The position numbers and the translations under genes were made by a program. Shown piece after piece: positions 7,352 to 8,837 of a DNA stretch of 8,837 nt. Below the pieces are notes generated by a model. The model had not been told where the DNA came from. It searched no databases and was given only the letters and a program-made list of their open reading frames with translations. Positions within the stretch are counted from its first letter, which is position 1. The number at the start of each line of letters is the position of its first letter. Source of the DNA: an uncultured Bacteroidales bacterium (GTDB taxonomy: Bacteria; Bacteroidota; Bacteroidia; Bacteroidales; Paludibacteraceae); the NCBI GenBank assembly GCA_946619625.1, contig CAMOMF010000038.1:1-8837 (forward strand), read 5' to 3'.

Positions 7352-7969
7352 ATGGTAATAATGGATACACGTGATAACATAATCGGCACAGCAAGGGAAC
7401 TGTTCTGTCAATATGGCATCAAGAGCATCACCATGGACGATATCTGCAAGCAGTTGGGTATATCCAAGAAGACGCTCTACAACTATTTTGGCCAGAAGGA
7501 TGACCTCATTGAGGCGGTTCTGCTACGCAGTAAACAGAGCGTGGGCGAGGCATTTGGCAAACTGATGGCGGACAACCCCTCCATCTGGGATTTGCTGGAC
7601 AAACTGCCTGCCACCCTGCAGAAGATGCCTGATGTAAGGAAAGTGCCGCCTTTCTACTACGACCTGAACAAATACTATCCTGTTCTTGCCAAGAAGCATA
7701 GTGAAGTGGTTTATGCCCAAAACGTTGAGATGACTACGCGCTTTCTGGAGCGTGGGGTGGAGGAGGGCATGTTCCGCAGCGACCTCGATGTCGAGGTGAC
7801 GGCACATTTCCTATCACGCATCTACGCCGATGCCATGGCGGATATTACTTCACCTCCCCAATATGGCATCCCCGTCAAGCGCATTCTCGATACGATAACT
7901 GACTTTATTCTCCGTGCCGTCCTTTCCGAAAAAGGTATGGCGCATTACGAAGAAATCAAGCAACAATGA
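7352..7969 (+). CDS. TetR/AcrR-family transcriptional regulator
   Basis: A 205-residue protein, typical for the family. The N-terminal DNA-binding domain spans about residues 5-53: DTRDNIIGTARELF (helix 1), YGIKSITMDDICKQLGIS (helix 2 and turn), then recognition helix SKKTLYNYF and KDDL, all close to family consensus. The rest is alpha-helical, as expected for a ligand-binding and dimer domain, and does not reveal the ligand. ATG at 7352 and an in-frame ATG at 7361 (residue 4) are both possible starts; MDTRDNI from 7361 looks more like the usual family N-terminus. No clear Shine-Dalgarno sequence is present, which is normal in this phylum. The stop overlaps the next start, so it is probably co-transcribed with the TolC-type gene and most likely represses that efflux operon, including itself, from the promoter at 7290-7320. 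That role is inferred from context. Confidence 0.92.
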   Translation: MVIMDTRDNIIGTARELFCQYGIKSITMDDICKQLGISKKTLYNYFGQKDDLIEAVLLRSKQSVGEAFGKLMADNPSIWDLLDKLPATLQKMPDVRKVPPFYYDLNKYYPVLAKKHSEVVYAQNVEMTTRFLERGVEEGMFRSDLDVEVTAHFLSRIYADAMADITSPPQYGIPVKRILDTITDFILRAVLSEKGMAHYEEIKQQ

Positions 7970-8837
7970 AAAAGATACTACTAATCCTATTGTGCGCAGC
8001 CACACTCAGTCCGCTGCGCGCCGCTGACCACATCTTGGCTGCCGCCCGTGGTCAGCATGACTCGTCCGGCAGAGAAGTGCCCGACGAACTGGCACTCACG
8101 CTTACTGAAGCGCAGAACTTTGCCGTGGAGCAGAACCGCTCGCTTAGGAACGCTTCCTTGGCGGTGCAGGAAGCCTATGCACAGCGCTGGCAGACCATCG
8201 CTGCCATGTTGCCCAATGTGGACGCTACCACCGGCTACACTACCTACTGCGGCTACAACGCAACCATGAGTACCCCTATGGGAGATATCTCCATCAAGAT
8301 GCCCAGTTACGTCTCAGCCGGTGTCACCGCCTCTGTAGGCATCACGGGACAAGGCATCGTGGGCGTCCTGCTGAATAATCTCGCTATCGACATGAAGCAG
8401 ATCGCCCTCGAGAAGAGCGAAGCCGATATCCGCGCCAATGTCAAGACCAGTTACGTCAGTGTGCTGGTGTTGGAGGATATCGTCCGCCTGCTCGACTCCT
8501 CCTTGGTGAACGTGCAGGAACTGGCAGAGATGACCCAGCGCTCGGTAGATGTAGGTGCTGCCGAGCAGACCACCGCCGACCAAGTGCGCGTGCGCGTGAA
8601 CACTATTAAAAACAATATTAACCAACAAAAGCGTGCCATCGAGTTGGCTCGCAGCAGTCTCAAGGTGCTCTTGGATGTGCCGGTAGAGACCCGTCTCAAC
8701 CTCACCCAGGGACTGGATGACCTGCTCTCCGCCGAGGCGATTCTCACCCAACTGGGCTACGACTTCAATATCCATAACAACTTCAACTACCGCACCCTCG
8801 AGAAGAGCACCCAACTTGCCAAGACCAATGTGGACAT
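7966..8837 (+). CDS. TolC-family outer-membrane efflux protein (3'-partial)
   Basis: The start ATG at 7966 overlaps the regulator's TGA as ATGA, and the frame stays open to the window end: 290 codons plus two bases, against roughly 430-480 for complete family members. The N-terminus MKKILLILLCAATLSPLRA is a Sec signal peptide with likely cleavage after Ala19. The mature protein opens with LALTLTEAQNFAVEQNRSL (from residue 42), the usual start of the first outer-membrane efflux repeat. It continues with long helices containing VGAAEQTTADQVRVRVNTI (residues 196-214) and ARSSLKVLLDVPVE, as in TolC-like channel proteins. Members form trimeric channels across the outer membrane and periplasm that pair with a fusion protein and an RND, ABC or MFS pump. 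Those partners are expected downstream, outside the window; the exported substrate is unknown. Cys10 does not sit in a proper lipobox. Confidence 0.9.
   Translation, partial: MKKILLILLCAATLSPLRAADHILAAARGQHDSSGREVPDELALTLTEAQNFAVEQNRSLRNASLAVQEAYAQRWQTIAAMLPNVDATTGYTTYCGYNATMSTPMGDISIKMPSYVSAGVTASVGITGQGIVGVLLNNLAIDMKQIALEKSEADIRANVKTSYVSVLVLEDIVRLLDSSLVNVQELAEMTQRSVDVGAAEQTTADQVRVRVNTIKNNINQQKRAIELARSSLKVLLDVPVETRLNLTQGLDDLLSAEAILTQLGYDFNIHNNFNYRTLEKSTQLAKTNVD

Noticed and set aside
7966..8022. Lipoprotein signal for the TolC-type protein (Cys10 in ILLC)
   Set aside because: The residue before the cysteine is Leu rather than Gly, Ala or Ser, and the cysteine sits too early in the hydrophobic stretch. 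A normal signal peptidase I site after Ala19 fits better.
8048..8269. Plus-strand open frame of 73 codons
   Set aside because: It lies in another frame inside the TolC-type gene, which has a signal peptide and family motifs starting at 7966.
8314..8814. Minus-strand open frame of 166 codons under the TolC-type gene
   Set aside because: It is codon-aligned antisense to a well-recognised coding sequence and has no domain of its own.

Overview
The window looks like chromosomal DNA from the phylum Bacteroidota, most likely order Bacteroidales (Prevotellaceae-like or a relative; the genus cannot be fixed from this sequence). Three observations support this. There is a TTG-N20-TACCTTTG promoter of the Bacteroidetes -33/-7 type. 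A giant surface protein ends in a domain resembling the type A sorting domain of the type IX secretion system (T9SS), which is confined to this phylum. A TetR regulator leads directly into a TolC-type gene, a common efflux-operon layout in these bacteria.

Region 1 (2-7129, + strand) is one enormous open frame of 2,375 codons that enters the window already open, so its true start and any signal peptide lie upstream. It reads as a secreted, repeat-built surface protein. Three diverged right-handed beta-helix modules carry GG[AG][IV] and F/V-x-x-N motifs like those of chlamydial polymorphic outer membrane proteins. They are followed by beta-sandwich-like C-terminal regions and the T9SS-type sorting domain. 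Its ligand or substrate cannot be told from the sequence.

Region 2 (7130-7351) is a 222-base intergenic gap. It holds the right half of a perfect 14-bp inverted repeat that straddles the stop codon of the giant gene, two copies of an 11-base direct repeat, several short inverted repeats, and the promoter of the next operon.

Region 3 (7352-8837, + strand) is the start of an efflux operon: a TetR/AcrR-family regulator whose stop overlaps (ATGA) the start of a TolC-family outer-membrane efflux protein, cut off by the window end after 290 codons. A membrane-fusion protein and an inner-membrane pump would be expected downstream but are not visible. The regulator probably controls this operon by acting at the promoter around 7289-7320.

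No RNA gene, insertion sequence, CRISPR array or phage signature was seen. Nothing here is a clear undescribed system. The most distinctive items are the giant three-module surface protein and the hairpin built into the end of its coding sequence.
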